This document shows positions 41,934 to 50,194 of a DNA stretch of 64,000 nt, piece by piece. The notes below the pieces were generated by a model. It did no database searches and had not been told where the DNA came from. It saw only the letters and a list, made by a program, of their open reading frames with translations. The position numbers were made by a program, and so were the translations under genes. How positions within the stretch are numbered: position 1 is the first letter of the stretch; every line of letters begins with the position of its first letter. Source of the DNA: Sulfopaludibacter sp035606355 (GTDB lineage: Bacteria; Acidobacteriota; Terriglobia; Bryobacterales; Bryobacteraceae); contig DATNFO010000012.1 of the NCBI GenBank assembly GCA_035606355.1, forward strand, positions 1 to 64,000. Direction: 5' to 3'.

Positions 41934-42608
41934 ATGAAGCGCCTCGCACTTCTTTCGACCGCGCTACTCTTCGTGTGCACGGCATTTGCACAATTCCACA
42001 ATTCACAGCCTTTCGTGACCGGCGGTTTCGGCAATGTTGTTCGTCCCGCCGGAAACCCGGCGGGAAATCCGAGTCTCGGTTTCCCGGCGAGCGGAATCGG
42101 CGGCATCACTCTGCCGACCGGTAGTCCGCGGCTGGTGGTACCACGGGCGCCCGGATTTCAAAACAACGTTCGCCGGGTGCCGCGAACCGGCAATGCGGCG
42201 GTGTACGCGTATCCGGTTTATGTTGGCGGATACGGCTATGGATATGGCTACGGGAACGACGCCGTGCCGCCGCAGGAGGTTCAGCAGCCGCAGCAGCCGG
42301 CGCAGCCGAGTGTGGTGATCATCAACCAATACCCGGCGCAGCTGCCCCCGCCTCCGGCGCTGTACGAACCGCAGCCGCAGCCGGGGCAGGCTCCCGCGCA
42401 GCAGGAAGAGCCGGCACACTATCTCATCGCGCTGAAGGACCATACGGTCTACTCCGCGGTGGCGTATTGGGTGGATGGCGATACGCTGCATTACTTCACC
42501 AGCGGCAACACTCATAATCAGGTGTCGCTGTCGCTGGTGGATCGGGACCTGACGAAGCGTCTGAACACCGAATCCGGTGTGACGGTCAACTTAACTCCCG
42601 GGAAGTAG
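41934..42608 (+). CDS. Exported Pro/Gly/Tyr-rich protein, unknown
   Basis: The 224-residue protein has a signal peptide (MKRLALLSTALLFVCTAFA), a Gly/Pro-rich middle with a VGGYGYGYGYGND run, a Gln/Pro block (PPQEVQQPQQPAQP) and a compact C-terminal domain of about 60 residues (HYLIALKDHTVYSAVAYWVD, GDTLHYFTSGNTHNQVSLSL). The C-terminal part resembles small beta domains found in acidobacterial envelope proteins; I do not recognise a named family. It lies between skp and cdaA on the same strand. The Gly-Tyr run suggests an outer-surface or matrix protein. Confidence 0.7.
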   Translation: MKRLALLSTALLFVCTAFAQFHNSQPFVTGGFGNVVRPAGNPAGNPSLGFPASGIGGITLPTGSPRLVVPRAPGFQNNVRRVPRTGNAAVYAYPVYVGGYGYGYGYGNDAVPPQEVQQPQQPAQPSVVIINQYPAQLPPPPALYEPQPQPGQAPAQQEEPAHYLIALKDHTVYSAVAYWVDGDTLHYFTSGNTHNQVSLSLVDRDLTKRLNTESGVTVNLTPGK

Positions 42609-42725
42609 TTGAGTTCAACGCAGCACGTCTCTGCGGGCGCGCCGCACGCGCCTTCGACCGGTCTGAAGGTCGCTACCGTTAAGTTGCTACTGTTAAGATG
42701 TAAGGCTGGCCGCCAGAGCCCGCGC

Positions 42726-43586
42726 ATGCACAGACTTCTGCCCTCGTTACCGACTCTGGATGTCACCGGGGTAATCGACATCCTGGTTGTGGCCTTCCTT
42801 GTGTATCAATGCCTGATGGTGGTTCGCGGCACCCGCGCGGGACACATTCTGGTGGGCATTATGGTGATGCTCGGATTGTATGGCATCGCCGTGTGGACCG
42901 GACTGGAGGCGTTGCGAACGCTTCTTTCCACCATTGTTCCTTACCTTGGCATTGCGGTCATCGTTCTGTTTCAATCGGAGATTCGCCGCACGCTCGCGCG
43001 CATCGGACGGAAACGGCTGCTCGGCCTTTTGGGCGGCGGCTTCCGGGCGCCGGAGGCAGTCAGCGAGATCATGCTTGCGATCGAGCAACTCGCCTCGCAG
43101 AAGATCGGCGCTCTTATCATCATGGAACGCGACATTGGACTGCGGACCTTCATCGAAAGCGGGGTGCGTCTGGATTCGCGGATTTCGCGCGACCTGCTGC
43201 TCAGCATTTTTCAGCCCGGGCTGCCCCTGCACGATGGCGCGGTCATCGTGCAAAAGGACCGCATCGCGGCGGCGGCGTGCTTTCTTCCGCTGACCACAAA
43301 TCCGCTGCTCTCCCTGAAGCTCGGCACGCGGCATCGTGCGGCCATCGGCATCACGGAAGAAACGGACTGCCTGTCGCTGGTGGTTTCCGAGGAGACCGGG
43401 CGCATCTCGGTGGCGGCGTTCGGCGAGCTTGCGCAAGGCCTCAGCAGCGCGGAGGTGGTGGAGCGGATCAATCGCCACTTCGGAGTGCATCGCCCGACCC
43501 TGATGCACATCGACGAGTTTCCGGCGGATATCCCGCTGGCGGAAACGCCCGCTTCCGGTAATCCAACCGAGAGAGTGAATCCATGA
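42726..43586 (+). CDS. cdaA: Diadenylate cyclase CdaA
   Basis: The 286-residue membrane enzyme makes c-di-AMP from two ATP. Three membrane helices (about residues 10-85) precede the DAC domain with DGA (Asp170-Ala172; LHDGAVIVQ) and RHR (Arg202-Arg204; GTRHRAAIG), the two catalytic motifs. ATG 42726 is chosen as the start of the membrane domain; the frame is open 117 bases upstream. The operon cdaA-cdaR-glmM is the widely conserved c-di-AMP module; CdaR and GlmM regulate the cyclase. The C-terminal tail of about 50 residues is longer than usual. Confidence 0.95.
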   Translation: MHRLLPSLPTLDVTGVIDILVVAFLVYQCLMVVRGTRAGHILVGIMVMLGLYGIAVWTGLEALRTLLSTIVPYLGIAVIVLFQSEIRRTLARIGRKRLLGLLGGGFRAPEAVSEIMLAIEQLASQKIGALIIMERDIGLRTFIESGVRLDSRISRDLLLSIFQPGLPLHDGAVIVQKDRIAAAACFLPLTTNPLLSLKLGTRHRAAIGITEETDCLSLVVSEETGRISVAAFGELAQGLSSAEVVERINRHFGVHRPTLMHIDEFPADIPLAETPASGNPTERVNP

Positions 43587-44257
43587 CGCGCAAAGGCGCG
43601 CGCCGGTGGCTTGGGTTCGTCACCGAGAACATCGGCTATAAGCTGCTGGCGCTGTTCGCCGCGGTGGCGCTGTGGGCGCTGGTGGCCACCGAGCCCGAGC
43701 TTTCCACGTTCGTCAACGTGCGGGTGGAATACAAGAATCTGCCCGATGAGCTGGAACTGGCGAGCGAGCCTGTCACCAGCGTGCTGCTGGAACTGCGGGG
43801 ACCCTCGGGTGAACTGCGCGGCATCGGTGACGGCGGGCAGCGGCCGGCGGTAGTGCTCGACATGTCGAGCGTGACGCCTGGGAGGCGGACGTTCGTCATC
43901 GATACCTCAAACATACGGCTGGGGCGGGCGGTGCATCTGGTGCAAACCACGCCATCGGAGCTCTCATTTACGTTCGACCGGCGGGCCACGCGCACGGTTC
44001 CCGTAGTGGTGCGGCTGACCGGGGACGGACATTCGGGATATACGGCGGTGGCGACGCGTTCGGACCCGCCGGAGCTCAAGATTGTCGGGCCGGCATCGCA
44101 CGTCAATAAGATCACGCAAGTGGAGACGGATCCGGTGGATGTCTCCAGCGTTTTCGGCGTGAAGCAGTTTCGCGTAACGGCAACGGTGGGCGACCCCTTT
44201 GTGCGGTTCGACGCTTCCCCCCAGGTGACGGTCACCGTTACTATGAAGAAGATCTAA
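43583..44257 (+). CDS. cdaR: CdaR, YbbR-domain regulator of CdaA
   Basis: The 224-residue protein has one membrane segment (about 16-36, IGYKLLALFAAVALWALVA) and extracytoplasmic YbbR-like repeats, two of them clear (LSTFVNVRVEYKNLPDELEL, ATRTVPVVVRLTGDGHSGYT). It overlaps cdaA by 4 bases, matching the known order. CdaR binds CdaA in the membrane and tunes c-di-AMP synthesis. It has only about two repeats against three or four in Gram-positive homologues. Confidence 0.9.
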   Translation: MTRKGARRWLGFVTENIGYKLLALFAAVALWALVATEPELSTFVNVRVEYKNLPDELELASEPVTSVLLELRGPSGELRGIGDGGQRPAVVLDMSSVTPGRRTFVIDTSNIRLGRAVHLVQTTPSELSFTFDRRATRTVPVVVRLTGDGHSGYTAVATRSDPPELKIVGPASHVNKITQVETDPVDVSSVFGVKQFRVTATVGDPFVRFDASPQVTVTVTMKKI

Positions 44258-44269
44258 TGGGAGACCCTT

Positions 44270-45610
44270 TTGGCGAAACAGTTATTCGGCACTGACGGCA
44301 TTCGAGGAGTTGCAGGCGAGTATCCCCTGGACGGGGCAACGGTTTATGCGTTCGGCTGCGCGTTGGGAGAGGACCTGATTGCGCATCGCGCCCATCCGGA
44401 AGTCGTCATCGGAACGGACACGCGGGAATCCGGGCAGTGGATCGCGGAAACCGTGGCGGGCGGCTTGCAGGCGCGCGGCGTTGGCGTGCGTTTTGCCGGC
44501 GTCATCACCACGCCGGGAGTCGCGTACCTGACGCGGACTTTGGATTTCGCGGCGGGTGTGATGATTTCGGCCTCGCACAATCCGTATCACGATAACGGCC
44601 TGAAGGTGTTCAGCCATAGCGGCTTCAAGCTTCCCGACGATGAGGAACACGTGGTGGAGCAGAGCATCCTGGCGCTTCGCGAACAGGGTGTGGCTCCGCA
44701 GCGCGCGGCGCTTGCGGTAGACGAATCGCTGGACCGCCGCTATCTGGAGTTCCTGATCGGGACTGTGTCGGTGCGCTTCGACGGTGTCAAGATCGCGATC
44801 GATTGCGGCAACGGAGCGTCGTACCGGCTGGCGCCGGAGCTGTTCCGAAAACTCGGCGCCGAAGTCGTCACCGTGTGCACGGAGCCCGATGGCCGCAACA
44901 TCAATCTGAACTGCGGAGCGCTTCACCTGGGCCTGCTGCAGGAGACGGTGGTGGCGAGCGGCGCGAATTACGGAGTGGCTTTCGATGGCGACGCGGATCG
45001 CGCGATCTTCGTCGCGGCGAGCGGCAAGGTTGTGGATGGCGACGGTGTGCTTCTCGCGGTGGGGCGTGCGTTGAAGGACGCAGGCCACCTGCCGGAGAAC
45101 ACGGTGGTGGCGACGGTGATGTCGAATCTCGGCCTGGAGAAGGCGCTCGAGCGGCACGGCATTCGCATGCTGCGTACGGCGGTGGGCGATAAGTACGTGT
45201 TGGAGGAAATGGTACGGCTGGGCGCGACGCTGGGCGGTGAACAATCCGGACACGTCATCTTCCGCGAATTCGCGACTACCGGCGACGGGCTGCTTACCGC
45301 GCTGCGGGTTTTCGAGATCGCCCGGGCGGCCAATTTGGGGCTCGACGAATTGGTGAAAGACCTCCAGGTGTTCCCGCAGAAGCTGGTGAATATCCGGGTG
45401 CGGGAGAAAGCGGGACTGCTGGAGCGGCCGGCGGTTGCGAGCGAGATTCGCCGGGTGGAAGAGGCATTCGCAGGCTCCGGTCGCGTGCTGGTGCGCTTCT
45501 CGGGCACCGAACCGCTGGCGCGCGTCATGGTCGAGGGTCCGGATCAGGCGCAGGTGGACGCGTTCAGCGCGAGCATCGCGGAGGCGATCCGCAGGGAAAC
45601 CGGGCTTTAG
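44270..45610 (+). CDS. glmM: Phosphoglucosamine mutase GlmM
   Basis: The 446-residue enzyme converts glucosamine-6-P to glucosamine-1-P for UDP-GlcNAc and so for peptidoglycan and LPS. The phosphoserine is Ser102 (ISASHNPYHDNG), the metal loop FDGDADRAIF, and the phosphate-binding loop VRFSGTEPLARVMVEG. It starts with TTG at 44270, preceded by GGGAG with good spacing. It is third in the cdaA-cdaR-glmM operon, where GlmM is known to bind and inhibit CdaA. Its stop overlaps the GTG of the deacetylase-fold gene. Confidence 0.95.
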   Translation: MAKQLFGTDGIRGVAGEYPLDGATVYAFGCALGEDLIAHRAHPEVVIGTDTRESGQWIAETVAGGLQARGVGVRFAGVITTPGVAYLTRTLDFAAGVMISASHNPYHDNGLKVFSHSGFKLPDDEEHVVEQSILALREQGVAPQRAALAVDESLDRRYLEFLIGTVSVRFDGVKIAIDCGNGASYRLAPELFRKLGAEVVTVCTEPDGRNINLNCGALHLGLLQETVVASGANYGVAFDGDADRAIFVAASGKVVDGDGVLLAVGRALKDAGHLPENTVVATVMSNLGLEKALERHGIRMLRTAVGDKYVLEEMVRLGATLGGEQSGHVIFREFATTGDGLLTALRVFEIARAANLGLDELVKDLQVFPQKLVNIRVREKAGLLERPAVASEIRRVEEAFAGSGRVLVRFSGTEPLARVMVEGPDQAQVDAFSASIAEAIRRETGL

Positions 45611-46524
45611 TGCTACGGGTTTACTACTGCGACCATTGTCCGATTCCGCTGCCGCAAGGCCACAAATTTCCGATCGCGAAGTATGCGCTATTGCGGCAGG
45701 CGCTCGCGGCGGAGAATTGCTTCGAACTCGTGCCCGCTCCGCCCGCTTCGGCTGGTGATGTCGAACGCGCACACGATCCGGTGTACGTGGAAGCGTTCGT
45801 CAACGGTACTCTATCCGGGGCGGCGATCCGGCGCATCGGGTTTCCGTGGTCGGCGGAACTGGTGCGTCGCACGATGTGTTCGGTGGGGGCCACGCTGGCT
45901 GCCGCGCGGCAGGCGCTGGCTACTGGTTTCGGAGGCTCGCTCGCCGGAGGCACGCACCACGCATTTTACGGAGAGGGGTCGGGATTCTGCGTGTTCAACG
46001 ACGCCGCGGTGGCGATCCGAAATCTCGGCGTGCGCGCAGCCGTGGTCGACCTGGATGTGCATCAGGGCGATGGAACGGCGAGTATTTTTTCCGGCGATCC
46101 GGATGTGCTTACGGTGTCGCTACACGGGCGGCACAACTTTCCGTTTCGCAAGCAGACCAGCGGCATCGACATCGAATTCGAAGACGGCGCGAGGGACGAG
46201 GAATACCTGAGCCGGGTGGGCGAGGTCTTACCGGCGGTGCGCGAATTTGCGCCGGAGGTTGTTTTCTACCAGTCGGGGGTGGATGGCTTGGCGTCTGACC
46301 GGCTTGGACGATTGAGTCTGACGCACTCAGGGCTCCTTGAGCGGGATCGGCTCGTACTCGGACTGTGCCGTGATGCACAAATTCCGGTTGTCGTGACTTT
46401 GGGCGGGGGTTATGCGGACCCTATAGTAGATACAGTTGACGCTCACGCAAATACGTTTCGCACAGCTTGCGGAGTTTTGACCAATCTGCAACCTTTGGCG
46501 AGATTAAGGCGTCTTCAGAAGTGA
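45610..46524 (+). CDS. Histone-deacetylase-fold amidohydrolase
   Basis: The 304-residue zinc-dependent deacetylase (HDAC/AcuC/acetylpolyamine amidohydrolase superfamily) has His116-His117 (GGTHHAF), the metal ligands Asp149 and His151 (DLDVHQGDGT) and Asp225 (SGVDGLASD), and a GGGY loop. The bacterial members deacetylate acetyl-lysine or acetylpolyamines; the substrate here is unknown. The length is typical of the short bacterial class. GTG at 45610 shares a base with the glmM stop, so it is translationally coupled to the c-di-AMP operon, an unusual neighbour. A good terminator follows. Confidence 0.85.
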   Translation: MLRVYYCDHCPIPLPQGHKFPIAKYALLRQALAAENCFELVPAPPASAGDVERAHDPVYVEAFVNGTLSGAAIRRIGFPWSAELVRRTMCSVGATLAAARQALATGFGGSLAGGTHHAFYGEGSGFCVFNDAAVAIRNLGVRAAVVDLDVHQGDGTASIFSGDPDVLTVSLHGRHNFPFRKQTSGIDIEFEDGARDEEYLSRVGEVLPAVREFAPEVVFYQSGVDGLASDRLGRLSLTHSGLLERDRLVLGLCRDAQIPVVVTLGGGYADPIVDTVDAHANTFRTACGVLTNLQPLARLRRLQK

Positions 46525-46573
46525 AGGGTTTTGCGAGTGGTTCTGCGGATTTGTAGGCTTCCGCGGGCCAAGC

Positions 46574-46608
46574 GGCGGGCGTTTTCCTCCGAGCGCCCGC
46601 CGATTTTT
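46574..46608 (+). terminator. Rho-independent terminator after the deacetylase-fold gene
   Basis: GGCGGGCG (46574-46581) and CGCCCGCC (46594-46601) form an 8-base-pair stem with a 12-base loop, then GATTTTTT. It ends the cdaA operon and lies just before the convergent ketosynthase gene end. Confidence 0.8.
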
Positions 46609-46612
46609 TGCT

Positions 46613-47866
46613 TTAGTCGACTCTTTTTAATACCAGCGCCGAGTTTTTGCTGCCGAAGGCAATGCAATTCGCCACGGCGTGATTGATGTTGAGCTTACGG
46701 CCGCCGGTTCCCGAAACGTAATCTAAATCGCATTCCGGGTCCGGCTCATCGACATTGATGGTGGGTGGTACGACGCCGTCGCGCATGGCCAGCAGGGTCG
46801 CGGCAATGCCCGCGGCGCCGCAAGCGCCCTGCGGATGGCCGATCAGGCTCTTCAGGGACGACCCGGCGAGCTTGTAGGCATGACCATTGAATGCGAGCTT
46901 CACGGCGCGCGTCTCGATGCGGTCGTTCAACTCCGTGCTGGTTCCGTGGTAGTTGATGTACTGAATGTCCTCGGGCTGAAGGCCGGCTTCGTCGAGAGCC
47001 ATGCCGATGGCGCGTGCCGGTTCTTCGCCGCATTCTTCCAGGCGGACGCGGTGATAGGCCTCGCAGGTGGAACCGTACCCGCCGATTTCGCCGTAGATGT
47101 GGGCTCCGCGCGCCTTGGCCTGCTCCATCTCTTCGAGCACGAAGAACCATGCGCCCTCGGCGATCACGAACCCGTCGCGGTCCTTGGAAAACGGGCGAGA
47201 TGCGCGCGAGGGGTCGTGGTTCCAACGCGTGCTCATGATGCGCATGAGTTGAAAGCCGCGCAGGATCAGCGGGGCGATGGGAGCGTCGACGCCGCCCGCC
47301 ACGACGGTGTTCATCATCCCGCGCTGTATATGGTGGTAAGCGTAGCCGATGGCGTCGGTGGAGGACGTGCAGCCGGTGGAGACGATGTGGCTGAGTCCGC
47401 GGAAGCCGAAGCGCATCGATACTTCACTGGCCAGGGTGCCGATGGTGCCGGTGGGGATGGTGTACACGCTGCACTGTTTTTGATGCCCCGTGTAATAGAG
47501 CCGGTACTGCTCTTCCGTGAAGTCCTGGCTGCCGCCGCCGGAACCGACCATGACACCGATGCGGCGCAGCTCGTCGCGGCTCATCGCGCCGACATTTAGT
47601 TTCGCGTCGCAGACGGCTTCGGCGACGCTCGCGGCCGCCAGAGGTACGGCGCGTGAGACGTGCGGCCGGTCTTTGGCGGTCACATATTTGGTCTCATCGA
47701 ATTCATCGGGCACTTGCCCGGCCACTTGCACAAGGTAGCCCGAGGGATCGAAGCGGGTAATGCGCCGCACGCCGCTCATGCCCTTGCGGGTGGCTTCCCA
47801 GAACTGCTCCCGCCCAATTCCATTGGGGCTCACTGCACCGATTCCCGTAATTGCAACGCGACGCAT
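46613..47866 (-). CDS. Divergent beta-ketoacyl-ACP synthase (FabF family)
   Basis: The 417-residue thiolase-fold ketosynthase has the triad Cys166 (STGCTSS), His307 (NYHGTST) and His344 (LIGHPQGACG). The motifs depart from housekeeping FabF, which has NAHGTST and a TGHLLGA-type loop, so this is probably a family member outside primary fatty acid synthesis, or one using an unusual acyl chain. No acyl carrier protein, ketoreductase or other fatty-acid gene is adjacent. It stands alone between a terminator and a divergent membrane-protein gene. Candidate roles are polyketide-like or very-long-chain lipid synthesis. Confidence 0.88.
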   Translation of the reverse strand: MRRVAITGIGAVSPNGIGREQFWEATRKGMSGVRRITRFDPSGYLVQVAGQVPDEFDETKYVTAKDRPHVSRAVPLAAASVAEAVCDAKLNVGAMSRDELRRIGVMVGSGGGSQDFTEEQYRLYYTGHQKQCSVYTIPTGTIGTLASEVSMRFGFRGLSHIVSTGCTSSTDAIGYAYHHIQRGMMNTVVAGGVDAPIAPLILRGFQLMRIMSTRWNHDPSRASRPFSKDRDGFVIAEGAWFFVLEEMEQAKARGAHIYGEIGGYGSTCEAYHRVRLEECGEEPARAIGMALDEAGLQPEDIQYINYHGTSTELNDRIETRAVKLAFNGHAYKLAGSSLKSLIGHPQGACGAAGIAATLLAMRDGVVPPTINVDEPDPECDLDYVSGTGGRKLNINHAVANCIAFGSKNSALVLKRVD

Positions 47867-47876
47867 GGATTTTGTT

Positions 47877-47906
47877 TTGCCTTTAACCTTTCCGTCAGTA
47901 TAGGCT
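47877..47906 (+). promoter_or_regulatory. Promoter-like site before the membrane protein gene
   Basis: TTGCCT (47877-47882) and TAGGCT (47901-47906), 18 bases apart, lie 7 bases before ATG 47914, with GAAT after the -10. It would give a very short leader. Confidence 0.4.
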
Positions 47907-47913
47907 GAATCGT

Positions 47914-48507
47914 ATGGACGCTGCCACCCAGCCCCGATCCGCCGCCACGACAGGGGCGATGCTCGCAGGCTTGCAGGGGGGAATGGTTGGCGCCCTGTGG
48001 ATGCTTGGCTGGTTCGGACTTAGCGACGCGTGGCAGCGGCGCAGTTTCTGGACCAGTGAAAACCTGTTCGCCAGCGCGTTCTATGGAAGCGCGGCCATAC
48101 GGCGCGGATTTTCCGGAAGCACTTTTGCCGGACTCGCGCTTTACCTCCTGATTTACAGTTCGCTCGGCGCGCTCATCGCACTCACCTTACGGCACGAAGC
48201 GAGAACGGCGCGCATCGTGCTGGTCTGCCTGTTCGCCCCGCTGCTTTGGTACTACGCCACTTACCAGTGGTTGTGGAAGATCGGAATGCCGATGGTGGCG
48301 CTGCTTCATCCGGAGCGCCCTACCATCCTGGGCCATCTCATCTACGGCGTCTGGCTTTCCCGCTTCCGCTTATATCTGCCGGGCGCGACGCCGGAAACCG
48401 AAACGGCGGCGCTTATGCAATCTCCACATCAATCCGCTTCGCCGACGGATCCAGTTTCACAATCCGGAAGCTCCGAATCTGACCCGCACGAGCAGGCTCC
48501 TTCTTAG
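47914..48507 (+). CDS. Membrane protein, unknown
   Basis: The 197-residue protein has four likely membrane segments (GAMLAGLQGGMVGALWML, FAGLALYLLIYSSLGALIAL, IVLVCLFAPLLWYYATYQ, then VALLHPERPTILGHLIYGVW) and a Ser/Pro/Gln-rich disordered tail. I recognise no family. Its last 95 bases overlap the 3' end of the S1 gene on the other strand; the tail residues are those encoded in that overlap, so the tail may be shaped by antisense constraint. The gene is divergent from the ketosynthase. Confidence 0.65.
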   Translation: MDAATQPRSAATTGAMLAGLQGGMVGALWMLGWFGLSDAWQRRSFWTSENLFASAFYGSAAIRRGFSGSTFAGLALYLLIYSSLGALIALTLRHEARTARIVLVCLFAPLLWYYATYQWLWKIGMPMVALLHPERPTILGHLIYGVWLSRFRLYLPGATPETETAALMQSPHQSASPTDPVSQSGSSESDPHEQAPS

Positions 48508-50137
48508 TGCCCGCGCCGGCTCCGCCTTTCCATTTGGCAGCGAGCATGGAGCTCAAACTCGAGAGATCCGCCTTGCCGGAGTCCGCGGCGGCGGGCTCAG
48601 AGGCAGGCGCGGGCTCTTCGGAACCCATACGGCAACTGGCCTGAATTCCCTCGCCGAGTTCCACCCGGGCGCGCCCGCCGGCCGCTTCATTCACGATGCG
48701 GCCGGTTACCACGTCGCCTTCCTTATGCTCGGCGATGTACTCGTCGAGGCTGGTCGGAATGAGCTGCTTCATTCCCAGCCGCAACCGCCGCTTTTCGGTA
48801 TCGACTTCCAGCACCTGCGCCTTCACGATCTGCCCGACCTTCACGGCATCCTGCGGATGGTTGATGCGCTTCTCAGCACTGATGTCGCCTACGTGCACCA
48901 TACCTTCGACGCCTTCGGCCAACTGCACAAATGCGCCGAACTTCTGAATGCTGACGATGGGCCCTTCCACCACCCTGCCGGCCGGGAATTTCTGCGCGGC
49001 ATCGGCCCAGGGATCGCCCAGCGCTTGCTTGAGACCGAGGGAAATTCGGCGATCGCCCGGATTGACGCCAAGGATCACCACATCTACCTGCTCGCCGGCC
49101 TTCAGCACATCAGACGGCTTGCGCACCTTCTTCGACCAGGACATCTCCGAAAGGTGAATCAACCCTTCGACGCCTTTTTCGAGCTCGACGAAAGCACCGA
49201 AGTCCGCGAGGCGCGTGACTGTTCCGTTTACGCGCTCGCCAACTTTGTACTTCTCGGCCGCCTGATCCCAGGGATGCGGCTGGAGCTGTTTCATGCCGAG
49301 CGAAATGCGCTTCTTGGCGGCATCCACTTTCAGCACTTTGGCTTCGACGTCCTGGCCCACGGTGAGAACGTCGGCGGGCTTGTTCACGCGAGCCCAACTG
49401 ATGTCCGCCACGTGCAGGAGCCCATCCACGCCGCCGATGTCGACGAATGCGCCGAAATCGGTGACGCTGCGGATCTTGCCGTGCACCACTTCGCCTTCCC
49501 TGACTTCGGAGTAGCGCTTTTCCTTTTGCGCGCGCTCCTCTTCTTCCAGCACGGCGCGGCGATCCACCACCACGTCCTCATCAGCCACGTCCAGCTTGAT
49601 GATGCGGCAGCGAATCTCCTGCCCGATCAGCTTTTCCATCTCGGCAGCGTCTTTGGCTCCGCTGCGGGAAGCGGGCATGAACGCGCGAACGCCCACATCG
49701 ACGCTCACTCCGCCCTTCACTACCGCACTCACCACGCCCGCGATGGTGGCCTTATCGGCGAACGCTTTCTCCAGCGAACTCCAGTCCTTCGGCCGCTCGA
49801 CTTTAATTTTGGAAAGCTCGTAATACCCGTCGTCCGTCCTGCCCTTGATGGACACCGCGACCTTGTCGCCCGGCTGGATGGACTCTCCCGCCGATGTGAA
49901 TTCCGCCAGCGGAATCACACCCTCGGTTTTGTAGCCGATATCCAGAAACACCTGTTCTCCGGTGACTGCGACCACGGTGCCTTCGAGACCCTTGCCGTGT
50001 CCTTCAACTTCGGTCTTGTGCGAATGCGACTGCTCGTATTGCGAAAGAATGTCGCCGAAAGACTCGCTGGAGTCGTTATTGTTTTGGGAGCCCGGACCGG
50101 TGACCCGATCCTGGTCCAGCATACTTGGGTTGGACAT
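48413..50137 (-). CDS. rpsA: 30S ribosomal protein S1
   Basis: The 574-residue protein carries six S1 RNA-binding repeats (for example GLEGTVVAVTGEQVFLDIGY, GKIRSVTDFGAFVDIGG, GTVTRLADFGAFVELEKG, GPIVSIQKFGAFVQLAEG), as in full-length S1, which brings mRNA to the 30S subunit. I chose the start at 50137 (MSNPSMLDQDRV); nine more residues are open upstream and no strong ribosome site marks either, which is common for S1 genes. The C-terminus has an Ala/Pro/Ser linker and a Lys/Gly-rich end. No cmk gene is adjacent, unlike in E. coli. Confidence 0.93.
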   Translation of the reverse strand: MSNPSMLDQDRVTGPGSQNNNDSSESFGDILSQYEQSHSHKTEVEGHGKGLEGTVVAVTGEQVFLDIGYKTEGVIPLAEFTSAGESIQPGDKVAVSIKGRTDDGYYELSKIKVERPKDWSSLEKAFADKATIAGVVSAVVKGGVSVDVGVRAFMPASRSGAKDAAEMEKLIGQEIRCRIIKLDVADEDVVVDRRAVLEEEERAQKEKRYSEVREGEVVHGKIRSVTDFGAFVDIGGVDGLLHVADISWARVNKPADVLTVGQDVEAKVLKVDAAKKRISLGMKQLQPHPWDQAAEKYKVGERVNGTVTRLADFGAFVELEKGVEGLIHLSEMSWSKKVRKPSDVLKAGEQVDVVILGVNPGDRRISLGLKQALGDPWADAAQKFPAGRVVEGPIVSIQKFGAFVQLAEGVEGMVHVGDISAEKRINHPQDAVKVGQIVKAQVLEVDTEKRRLRLGMKQLIPTSLDEYIAEHKEGDVVTGRIVNEAAGGRARVELGEGIQASCRMGSEEPAPASEPAAADSGKADLSSLSSMLAAKWKGGAGAGTKKEPARAGQIRSFRIVKLDPSAKRIDVEIA

Positions 50138-50194
50138 GAGACTTGTTCTTCTATTGTGGCACAAAGCGGAGACAGCCAGTTTTGCGCGCAGGGC

